Origin: Demequina soli
GTDB lineage: Bacteria; Actinomycetota; Actinomycetes; Actinomycetales; Demequinaceae
Direction: 5' to 3'
Length of the DNA: 64,000 nt
Assembly (NCBI RefSeq): GCF_000971195.1
Contig: NZ_BBLZ01000002.1
Location: 513,736 to 577,735 of the forward strand
The stretch's first letter is position 1, and every line of letters begins with the position of its first letter. The position numbers were made by a program, and so were the translations under genes. Below, piece after piece: positions 18,533 to 26,233 of the stretch. Below the pieces are notes generated by a model. The model was not told where the DNA came from. It worked only from the letters and a program-made list of their open reading frames with translations, and searched no databases.

Positions 18533-19798
18533 ATGCGTAACAAGATCGGAATGGCCGCCGTGGTGGCGACCTCGGTCGCCCTCCTCGCCGCGTGCTCGTC
18601 CGGCACGTCGAGCGACGAGTCGTCGATGACGTCGTCGCCCGCCGCCTCGGACACCTCGAGCGCGATCGACGCCTCGGGCGCCAAGCTCACGATCTGGACC
18701 GACGAGAACCGCCAGCCCGCCATCGAGGCGGCGGCGAAGACGTTCGAGGCCGAGACCGGCGCGACCGTCGAGCTCGTCGTGAAGAACTTCGACGACATCC
18801 GCTCCGACTTCCTCGCCCAGGTCCCCACCGGCGAGGGCCCGGACATCACCATCGGCGCGCACGACTGGCTGGGCGCCTTCGTCGAGGGCGGCGTGGTGAA
18901 CACCGTCGACCTCGGCACCAACGCCGACAAGTTCTCGAGCGTCGCCGTGCAGGCGATGAGCTACAACGGCCAGGTCTACGGCATGCCGTACTCCACCGAG
19001 GCCGTCGCCCTCATCCAGAACACCGACCTGGTCGGCGAGGACGCCCCCGCGACCTTCGACGACATGATCCAGAAGGGTGTCGACTCGGGCGTCAAGTACC
19101 CGTTCTGCATCAACGTCAACGGTGAGGTCGGCGACGGCTACACCATGTACCCGCTGCAGACGTCGTTCGGCGCCCCCGTCTTCGTCCAGGACGCCTCCGG
19201 CTCGTACACCACCGAGGTGGGCATGGGCGGCGCCAACGGCGAGGCCTTCGCCAAGTGGCTCGGCGAGAACGGCGAGAAGGGCAAGGGCTACATCTCGACC
19301 ACCATCGACTACGCGACGGCCAACGAGCTCTTCAACTCGGGCAAGTGCGCCTACACCGTGGCCGGCCCGTGGGCGCTCAGCTCCTACACCGACGTCAACT
19401 TCAAGGTGAACCCGGTCCCGTCGGCCGGTGGCGAGACCGCCGCGCCGTTCGTGGGCGTGCAGGGCTTCTACGTCTCGTCGCAGTCCGCCAACGCGCTGCT
19501 CGCGAACGAGTTCCTCACGAACTACATCGCGACCCCGGAGGCCATGCAGGCGCTCTACGACGCCGACCCGCGCCTCCCCGCGTTCGAGGGCGTCGACACC
19601 TCCACCGCGCCGTTCCCGGACGCGATCGCCGGCTTCCAGGCCTCGGCCGAGCAGGGCGTCCCGATGCCGAACATCCCGCAGATGGGCTCCGTCTGGGACT
19701 ACTGGAACGCCGCCGAGTCCAAGATCATCAAGGGTGCTGACCCCGTCAAGACCTGGGACAAGATGATCACCGACCTCACCGCGGCCCTCCAGGGCTGA
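18533..19798 (+). CDS. Sugar ABC transporter substrate-binding lipoprotein (MalE-like)
   Basis: This 421-residue extracellular solute-binding protein (family 1) has a lipoprotein signal with LAAC at its end, a Ser/Asp linker and a two-lobed sugar-binding fold (TIWTDENRQPAIEAAAKTFE, GPDITIGAHDWLG). It resembles MalE/GanS proteins that bind malto- or galacto-oligosaccharides. Its position after GH42 and before the permeases and GH53 favours galacto-oligosaccharides; the MalE-like sequence leaves maltodextrin possible. AAGGAA lies before the ATG. Confidence 0.9.
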   Translation: MRNKIGMAAVVATSVALLAACSSGTSSDESSMTSSPAASDTSSAIDASGAKLTIWTDENRQPAIEAAAKTFEAETGATVELVVKNFDDIRSDFLAQVPTGEGPDITIGAHDWLGAFVEGGVVNTVDLGTNADKFSSVAVQAMSYNGQVYGMPYSTEAVALIQNTDLVGEDAPATFDDMIQKGVDSGVKYPFCINVNGEVGDGYTMYPLQTSFGAPVFVQDASGSYTTEVGMGGANGEAFAKWLGENGEKGKGYISTTIDYATANELFNSGKCAYTVAGPWALSSYTDVNFKVNPVPSAGGETAAPFVGVQGFYVSSQSANALLANEFLTNYIATPEAMQALYDADPRLPAFEGVDTSTAPFPDAIAGFQASAEQGVPMPNIPQMGSVWDYWNAAESKIIKGADPVKTWDKMITDLTAALQG

Positions 19799-19811
19799 GA
19801 GGTTCCACCCC

Positions 19812-19846
19812 GCGGGGCGGGGCGCTCGTGAAGCGTCCCGCCCCGC
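19812..19846 (+). terminator. Intercistronic hairpin between binding protein and permease
   Basis: A 15-bp stem with one G-T pair (19812-19826 with 19832-19846) and a 5-base loop. Such hairpins commonly keep binding-protein mRNA more abundant than permease mRNA. Confidence 0.7.
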
Positions 19847-19896
19847 GTCGGCGGACCTCCGCCGGACCCCAGGATCAGATGGGAGCAGGAGAGAGC

Positions 19897-21498
19897 ATGA
19901 CGACCGACACCGCCGAGAAGGCGCCGACCCCGGCGACGGAGTCGCACGGGCGCAGCTGGACCGGCCTGGGCTGGGGCTTCCTCGTGAAGCTGCTGCTGAT
20001 GATGGTGGTGAACGCCTTCGGCGTCTCCGCGATCATGTCCGCGTGGAACGCCGAGGCGTGGGTGATCCTGGGCGCGCTGGTCGTGTTCCTGGTGGTCGCC
20101 GACTGGGTGTACTTCTCCAAGCGCATGCTGCCGCTGAAGTACATCTACCCCGGGCTCGTCTTCCTCCTCGTCTTCCAGGTGTTCGCGATGGGCTACACCG
20201 CCTACGTCGCGACCACCAACTACGGGGCTGGCCACAACGGCTCCAAGCAGCAGGCCGTCGAGGCCGCGCTCATCCAGGCCGAGCGCGAGGTGCCGGGCTC
20301 CCCGTCGTACCCGCTCGCCGTGGTGCGCGACGGCGACACGCTCGGCTTCGCCATCACCGAGGACGGCACGGTCGAGGTCGGCACGGCCGACCAGCCGCTC
20401 GAGGCCGTCGACGGCGGCAAGGCCGACGACAGCGGCCGCCCGACCGAGGTGCCCGGCTGGGAGATCGTCCCCCGCGGCGACCTGCTCAGCGACCAGGCCC
20501 TCGCCAAGGAGGTCACCGACCTGCGCGTGCCGGTGTCCGAGGACGCCAACGACGGCTCGCTGCGGACCCGCGAGGGCTCGACCGCGAAGGTCTACAAGTC
20601 CTCCATGGTGTGGGACCCCGCGGCCGACACGCTGACCGACACCGAGTCGGGCGTCGTGTACACGCCCAACGACCGCGGCACGTTCGTCGGCGACGACGGC
20701 TCGACCCTCGCGACCGGCTGGTATGTCTCGATCGGCGCCGACAACTTCGTCACCGCCGTCACCAACCCCGACTACGCCAAGCCGCTGCTGCGCGTCGCCG
20801 CGTGGACGTTCGCCTTCGCGTTCCTCACCGTCGCGACCAGCTTCCTGCTCGGCCTGCTCTTCGCGATCGTGTTCAACGACGACCGCGTCAAGGGCAAGAA
20901 GATCCTGCGCACGCTGTTCATCCTCCCGTACGCGTTCCCCGCGTTCCTCACGGCGCTGCTGTGGCAGGGCATGCTGAACCCCGAGTTCGGCGTCATCAAC
21001 AAGTGGTTCTTCTTCGGCGCCGACATCAACTGGCTCGGCGACCCGTGGCTCGCCCGGTTCTCGGTGCTCGCCGTCAACCTGTGGCTGAGCTACCCGTACT
21101 GGTTCCTCATCTGCACCGGCGCGCTCCAGTCGCTGTCGGGCGAGACCACCGAGGCCGCGAAGATCGACGGCGCGGGCCGCTGGCGCCAGTTCCGGTCGAT
21201 CACGTTCCCGCTGCTGATGGTCTCGACCGCGCCGCTCGCGATCTCGTCGTTCGCGTTCAACTTCAACAACTTCACGATCATCTACATGCTCACGGGCGGC
21301 GGGCCGAACTTCGACGACACGAGCGTCCCGCTCGGCGCCACCGACATCCTCATCACCGCGATCTACCAGATCTCCGGCGTCCAGGGCGGTCGCGCCGACT
21401 ACGGCCTCGCGGCAGCGCTGTCGATCGTCGTGTTCGTCGTCGTGGGCATCGTCTCCGGGCTCGCCTTCCGTCAGACCAAGAAGCTGGAGGAGTTCTGA
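19897..21498 (+). CDS. Sugar ABC transporter permease, MalF type with large outer loop
   Basis: This 533-residue membrane protein has two to three N-terminal helices, a large extracytoplasmic insertion (about residues 110-290, comparable to the MalF P2 domain) and the five-helix ABC permease core with the EAA loop (TEAAKIDGAGRWRQF...P), which docks the ATPase. It imports the sugar handed over by the preceding lipoprotein. Its stop overlaps the next ATG (TGATG). Length and insertion match MalF better than the shorter GanP-like proteins, so the substrate remains uncertain between galacto- and malto-oligosaccharides. Confidence 0.9.
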   Translation: MTTDTAEKAPTPATESHGRSWTGLGWGFLVKLLLMMVVNAFGVSAIMSAWNAEAWVILGALVVFLVVADWVYFSKRMLPLKYIYPGLVFLLVFQVFAMGYTAYVATTNYGAGHNGSKQQAVEAALIQAEREVPGSPSYPLAVVRDGDTLGFAITEDGTVEVGTADQPLEAVDGGKADDSGRPTEVPGWEIVPRGDLLSDQALAKEVTDLRVPVSEDANDGSLRTREGSTAKVYKSSMVWDPAADTLTDTESGVVYTPNDRGTFVGDDGSTLATGWYVSIGADNFVTAVTNPDYAKPLLRVAAWTFAFAFLTVATSFLLGLLFAIVFNDDRVKGKKILRTLFILPYAFPAFLTALLWQGMLNPEFGVINKWFFFGADINWLGDPWLARFSVLAVNLWLSYPYWFLICTGALQSLSGETTEAAKIDGAGRWRQFRSITFPLLMVSTAPLAISSFAFNFNNFTIIYMLTGGGPNFDDTSVPLGATDILITAIYQISGVQGGRADYGLAAALSIVVFVVVGIVSGLAFRQTKKLEEF

Positions 21499-22403
21499 TG
21501 GCCACCACCGCTCCCGCCGCGCCCGCCGCGAGCAAGGGCAACCGCCGCAAGCCGACGCGCCGCTCGCGCTGGTGGCTCGAGGTCGGCTGGAAGTACCCCT
21601 TCGCCGCGCTCATCATCTTCTACGCCGCGTTCCCGCTGGTGTTCGTGCTGTCGGCGTCTCTCGACGAGCGCGGCAGCCTCGCCGGCACGTCGACGCTGTT
21701 CAGCTCGATCAGCTTCGCCAACTACCAGAACCTCAACGACACGCTGTTCTGGACGTGGGTGGGCAACACCCTCATCATCGGCATCGCCGCCGCGATCGGC
21801 GCGGTCCTCATGGGCGCCGCCGCCGCATACGCCTTCTCGCGGTTCCGCTTCAAGGGCCGCCGCAGCTCGCTCACCGGCCTGCTCATCCTGCAGATGTTCC
21901 CGCAGACGGTCGCGTTCGTCGCGATCTTCCTGCTGCTCATCTCGCTGGGGCAGGTGGTCCCGGCGCTCGGCATCAACTCCAAGATCGCGCTCATCTGCGT
22001 CTACCTCGGCACCGCGCTCGGCTCGAACACGTTCCTCATGTACGGCTTCTTCAACTCCATCCCGACGGAGATGGACGAGGCCGCGAAGATCGACGGCGCG
22101 AGCCACTCGCAGATCTTCTGGGGCATGATCATGCCGCTCGTGCGCCCCGTGCTCGCCGTGGTCGGCCTGCTCGCGTTCGTGTCGTCCTTCGGCGACTACG
22201 TGCTCGCGAAGATCGTCCTCGTGTCCCAGGAGAACTGGACGCTGTCGGTGGGCATGTACCAGTGGGTGTCCGACCAGCTGACCGCGCGCTGGGGCATCTT
22301 CTCCGCCGGCACGGTCATCGCGGCGCTGCCGGTGCTCATCCTGTTCCTCGCGCTGCAGCGCTACATCGTGGGAGGCCTCACCGCCGGCTCCGTCAAGGGC
22401 TGA
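21498..22403 (+). CDS. Sugar ABC transporter permease, MalG type
   Basis: This 301-residue inner-membrane subunit has six predicted helices and the EAA loop (MDEAAKIDGASHSQIF), ending in the family-typical GLTAGSVKG tail that contacts the partner. It forms the channel with the preceding MalF-type subunit and is coupled to it by a 1-base overlap. No ATPase gene follows, so the complex presumably uses a shared multi-sugar ATPase (MsiK type) encoded elsewhere. A strong terminator follows. Confidence 0.92.
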   Translation: MATTAPAAPAASKGNRRKPTRRSRWWLEVGWKYPFAALIIFYAAFPLVFVLSASLDERGSLAGTSTLFSSISFANYQNLNDTLFWTWVGNTLIIGIAAAIGAVLMGAAAAYAFSRFRFKGRRSSLTGLLILQMFPQTVAFVAIFLLLISLGQVVPALGINSKIALICVYLGTALGSNTFLMYGFFNSIPTEMDEAAKIDGASHSQIFWGMIMPLVRPVLAVVGLLAFVSSFGDYVLAKIVLVSQENWTLSVGMYQWVSDQLTARWGIFSAGTVIAALPVLILFLALQRYIVGGLTAGSVKG

Positions 22404-22424
22404 CGGGCCTCCTTCCAGAGGGGA

Positions 22425-22460
22425 GGGCCCGGGGTCGCGCAGGCGATCCCGGGCCCTTTC
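22425..22460 (+). terminator. Intrinsic terminator of the sugar transport operon
   Basis: A 14-bp GC-rich stem with one G-T pair (22425-22438 with 22443-22456), a GCAG loop and a following TTTC. Confidence 0.85.
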
Positions 22461-22463
22461 TGG

Positions 22464-22516
22464 CCTCCCGGGGACGATGCGCGGCGCACCCGAGCGCGCA
22501 TCGTCCCGCCGGGAGG
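22464..22516. repeat. Hairpin built from an inverted pair of the dispersed motif
   Basis: CCTCCCGG followed by GGACGATGCGCG (22472 on) is mirrored by CGCGCATCGTCC (from 22495) and CCGGGAGG. Two copies of the dispersed motif face each other within a stem of about 20 bp with a two-base bulge. It lies just after the operon terminator. The rest of the 391-bp gap 22404-22794 holds the GH53 control region and otherwise nothing recognisable. Confidence 0.75.
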
Positions 22517-22522
22517 TGATAC

Positions 22523-22601
22523 CGGTCACAGTACGGTCACAATGCACGGGTTCGGCGCGCTCGGGCCCGCATGTTGACGATAACGTTGGGACCGTTCACA
22601 G
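22523..22601 (+). promoter_or_regulatory. Shared regulatory elements before the GH53 gene
   Basis: CGGTCACAGT (22523-22532) and, as inverted copy, TGGGACCGTTCACAG (22587-22601) match elements in front of the GH42 gene exactly. Between them lie a second CGGTCACA (22535) and GTTGACGATAACGTT. The exact shared 15-mer makes common control likely; the regulator is not in the window. Confidence 0.6.
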
Positions 22602-22794
22602 GCGCGGGGTGACCGCGCGCGTGGGCGCGGCGGCCACTGGGTCGCCCGATTCGAGGGAGAGTCGCGCGGGACGGGCAACGCAGCCCCGGAACCGCATCGG
22701 CGCCCCGACGATCACCCCCTCGACCGGGCGCGACGACGGCGCCCGGGACGCCGGACCCCGCCGGCGGATCAACGTCGATCACAGGGAAGGCACC

Positions 22795-25700
22795 ATGAGA
22801 CAGCACCTCAGGTCATCGGCCGCAGCGGCCGGCATCGCGCTCTGCGGCGTCGTCGCGGGATCGGGGGTCGCCGCCGCGGCGACCGACGAGCCCGTCGACG
22901 CCGGCATCACCGTCCCCAAGGTGGAGAACCTCTCCAGCGACTTCATGAACGGCGTCGACGTCTCGTCGATCCTGTCGCTCGAGGAGAGCGGCGTGACGTT
23001 CAAGGACTTCGACGGCCAGCAGGCCGACATCTTCGACGTGATGGCCGAGGCCGGGATCAACTACGTCCGCGTGCGCGTGTGGAACGACCCGTACGACGCC
23101 TCCGGCCACGGCTACGGCGGCGGCGACGTCGACGCCGCGCGTGCGACCGAGATCGGCCAGCGCGCCACCGCGGCCGGCATGAAGGTCTTCGTCGACTTCC
23201 ACTACTCGGACTTCTGGGCGCACCCCGGCCAGCAGACCGCCCCCAAGGCGTGGGTGGGCATGAGCGCCGCGCAGAAGGCGACGGCGCTCTACGACTACAC
23301 CGCCGCGACCCTCCAGGAGATGGAGGACGCGGGCGTCGACGTCGGCATGGTGCAGATCGGCAACGAGACCACGAACCTCCAGCTCGCGGGCGAGAACTGG
23401 CCCGCGTCGGGCGCGCTGTTCAAGGCCGGCTCCGACGCGGTGCGCGCGACGGTGCCCGACGCCAAGGTCGCCGTGCACTTCACCAACCCCGAGAAGGGCA
23501 CGTTCGCGGGCTACGCGGACAAGCTCGCGAAGGGCGCCGACGGCGTGGCGAACACCGGCGACGAGATCGACTACGACGTCTTCGCCTCCTCCTACTACGC
23601 GTACTGGCACGGCACCACGGCCAACCTCACGGCGCAGCTGAAGAACATCGCCGACACGTACGGCAAGGACGTCATCGTCGCCGAGACCTCGTGGGCGTAC
23701 ACGCTCGACGACGGCGACGGCTACGAGAACAACATCACCACCGCCTACGACCAGTACTCGACGAGCGTGCAGGGCCAGGCGCTCGCGGTGCGCGACGTCA
23801 TGGCCGCGGTGGCTGACGTCGGCGACGCCGGCCTGGGCGTCTTCTACTGGGAGCCCGCGTGGCTGCCCGTGGGCCCGCCCGACCAGCTCGCGCAGAACCA
23901 GCAGCTGTGGGAGCGGGACGGCTCCGGCTGGGCGTCCTCCTACGCCGGCGAGTACAGCGCCGACGCGGCCGCCAACTACGGCGGCTCCGGCTGGGACAAC
24001 CAGGCGATGTTCGCCGCCGACGGCACCCCGCTCGAGTCGCTGCGCGTGTTCGACTACGCCCGCTACGGCACGGTCGCCCCGCGCGCCGTCGACAGCGTGA
24101 CCTCGCCCAGCATCACCGTCACCGACGGCGACGCGGTCGCCCTGCCGACGACGGTCACGGTGCGCTACACCGACGGCACGTCCGAGGAGCAGTCCGTGAC
24201 GTGGCAGGCGAAGGCCTCCTGGATCACGGGCCCCGGCACCTACACGGTCGCCGGCACCACCGCGTCCGGCCTCGACGCCACCGCGACGGTGACGGTGCTG
24301 AGCGGCGACGCGACGGGCACCAACGTCGTCGTCAACGGCGGCTTCGAGCTCGGCACGTCCCCGTGGGTCGGCTCGGGCTCGGGCTACACGATCCACGCCA
24401 CGGACGACCCGTACGCGGGCACCTACGCCACGCACTTCTACAAGAGCACCGCGTACAGCTTCACGATCTCGCAGGACATCCCGAACGTCCCCGCGGGCAC
24501 CTACCGCCTCAGCGCGAAGGTGCAGGGCGGCGACGCGGGCGCGTCGGACGCGATGTACATCACCGCGGCCTCCGGCATCGCGAGCGTGAGCGCGCCGTTC
24601 TCGCTCAACGGCTGGGCCAAGTGGCAGTCGCCCACCACCGGCACCCTCACGGTGCTCGACGGCGCGACCGTCTCCGTCTCGGCGACGTTCAACCTGTCCG
24701 CCGGCGCGTGGGGCACCATCGACGCGTTCGAGCTCGTCGCAGAGACCCCCGTCGTCGAGGTCGACACCGCCGCGCTCGAGGCCCTGGTGGCCGAGGCCGG
24801 CGACGTGGACCGCGACGCGTCCTCGGCCGTGACGCTCCTCGCGCTCGACCGGGCGGTCGCCCGCGCCGGGTTCATCCTCGGCTCGCCCGCGCCCGGTCAG
24901 GCGTCCGTCGACGCCGCCGCCGACGCCCTGCAGGCCGCGCTCGACGGCCTCGAGCCCGGCGACGGCACCATCCCGGACCCGACCGTCAGCCCCGTCACGC
25001 TCTCCGTGGTCGACGGCGACGCGATCGCGCTGCCCGGCACCGTGACGGTCGTCGCGTACGACGACTCGACCACCGCCGACGCGGTCGTGTGGCACGACTC
25101 GGTGGACTGGATCGACGGCCCCGGCGTCTACACCGTGACCGGCGTGACCGAGAACGGCCGCACGGCCACGGCGACCATCACCGTCACCGCGCGCGCCCTG
25201 CTCCCCAACGGCGGCTTCGAGAACGGCTCGACCGACGCCTCCCCGTGGAGCATCGTCGCGAGCCCGTGGCCCGACTCGAGCGTCGGCACCTTCTGGGTGA
25301 ACGGCAACGGCCCCCGTACCGGCGCCTACGCGCTCAACCTGTGGAACGGCACCGGCGCGCCCTTCGAGGTGTCCGCCAGCCAGGACATCACCGGCCTGGC
25401 CGCCGGCACGTACCGCCTCGCGGGCTACGTCGAGGGCGGCGGCACCGCCGACCTCGCGCTCACCGCGACCTCCGCCGTCGCGAAGGCGTCCGCGCCGATC
25501 GTGTTCGGCGCCTGGAACGAGTGGGTGCCGGTGTCCACCGACGTCGAGGTGGGCGAGGACGGCACCCTCACGGTCGCGTTCGCCGGCACCGCCGGCGCGG
25601 GCGCGTGGGGCTACCTCGACGACCTGTCGCTCGTACGGGTGGACGTCGCCGAGGCCGACACGTCGGCGCTCGAGGCCGCCCTCGCGGCGGCCGGGGGCCT

Positions 25701-26157
25701 CGACCGGTCGCTCTACACCGACTCCACGCTCGCCGCCCTCGACCTCGCGGTCGAGAAGGGCCGCGTGGTCCTCGGCGCCGAGACCCCGGCGCAGGCCGCG
25801 GTCGACGCCGCCACGGGTCTCGTCGAGGACGCGATCGCGACGCTCGAGCGCAAGCCGCTCGAGTTCGGGACCGCGCCCCGGCCGGCCATCGCCGGCGTGG
25901 TGAAGGCGGGCTCGGTGCTCACCGCGGACGCCGGCACCTGGGAGCCGTCGCCTGCGACGCTCACCTACCAGTGGATGCGCGACGGCGAGCCCGTCGCGGG
26001 CGCCACCGGCGCCACCTACCGGGTCACGGGCAACGACCGCGCGTCGGTGCTCAGCGTCGCCGTCACGGGCACGCGGCCCGGGTACGTCGCGCGCACCGTG
26101 ACGTCGGCGCCCGTCGAGGTGTCGGCGAAGCCGGGCCAGGTGGTCACCGCGGGCTGA
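22795..26157 (+). CDS. Secreted modular GH53 endo-beta-1,4-galactanase
   Basis: This 1120-residue exoenzyme hydrolyses beta-1,4-galactan of pectin and arabinogalactan. A signal peptide (about 1-30, AAAAT cut region) precedes the GH53 barrel (about 45-420) with the acid/base Glu191 (QIGNE) and the nucleophile Glu297 (VAETSW). Two tandem sets follow, each an Ig-like Big_4-type domain, a CBM61-like galactan-binding domain (NGGFE... start) and a FIVAR-like helical segment. The protein ends in an about 85-residue Ig-like module with YQWMRDG. No sorting signal or C-terminal membrane helix is seen. GGGAAGG precedes the ATG. Confidence 0.92.
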   Translation: MRQHLRSSAAAAGIALCGVVAGSGVAAAATDEPVDAGITVPKVENLSSDFMNGVDVSSILSLEESGVTFKDFDGQQADIFDVMAEAGINYVRVRVWNDPYDASGHGYGGGDVDAARATEIGQRATAAGMKVFVDFHYSDFWAHPGQQTAPKAWVGMSAAQKATALYDYTAATLQEMEDAGVDVGMVQIGNETTNLQLAGENWPASGALFKAGSDAVRATVPDAKVAVHFTNPEKGTFAGYADKLAKGADGVANTGDEIDYDVFASSYYAYWHGTTANLTAQLKNIADTYGKDVIVAETSWAYTLDDGDGYENNITTAYDQYSTSVQGQALAVRDVMAAVADVGDAGLGVFYWEPAWLPVGPPDQLAQNQQLWERDGSGWASSYAGEYSADAAANYGGSGWDNQAMFAADGTPLESLRVFDYARYGTVAPRAVDSVTSPSITVTDGDAVALPTTVTVRYTDGTSEEQSVTWQAKASWITGPGTYTVAGTTASGLDATATVTVLSGDATGTNVVVNGGFELGTSPWVGSGSGYTIHATDDPYAGTYATHFYKSTAYSFTISQDIPNVPAGTYRLSAKVQGGDAGASDAMYITAASGIASVSAPFSLNGWAKWQSPTTGTLTVLDGATVSVSATFNLSAGAWGTIDAFELVAETPVVEVDTAALEALVAEAGDVDRDASSAVTLLALDRAVARAGFILGSPAPGQASVDAAADALQAALDGLEPGDGTIPDPTVSPVTLSVVDGDAIALPGTVTVVAYDDSTTADAVVWHDSVDWIDGPGVYTVTGVTENGRTATATITVTARALLPNGGFENGSTDASPWSIVASPWPDSSVGTFWVNGNGPRTGAYALNLWNGTGAPFEVSASQDITGLAAGTYRLAGYVEGGGTADLALTATSAVAKASAPIVFGAWNEWVPVSTDVEVGEDGTLTVAFAGTAGAGAWGYLDDLSLVRVDVAEADTSALEAALAAAGGLDRSLYTDSTLAALDLAVEKGRVVLGAETPAQAAVDAATGLVEDAIATLERKPLEFGTAPRPAIAGVVKAGSVLTADAGTWEPSPATLTYQWMRDGEPVAGATGATYRVTGNDRASVLSVAVTGTRPGYVARTVTSAPVEVSAKPGQVVTAG

Positions 26158-26179
26158 CGCGGCGCCGCACGCGCGACAA

Positions 26180-26217
26180 GGGGCCTGGCTCCGGGGGACA
26201 CCCCGGGGCCAGGCCCC
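26180..26217. terminator. Bidirectional terminator between GH53 gene and glgX
   Basis: GGGGCCTGGC (26180-26189) pairs with GCCAGGCCCC (26208-26217), and an inner CCGGGG/CCCCGG stem extends it. It lies between convergent genes. Confidence 0.85.
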
Positions 26218-26233
26218 TCGGTCGTGAGCGCCG

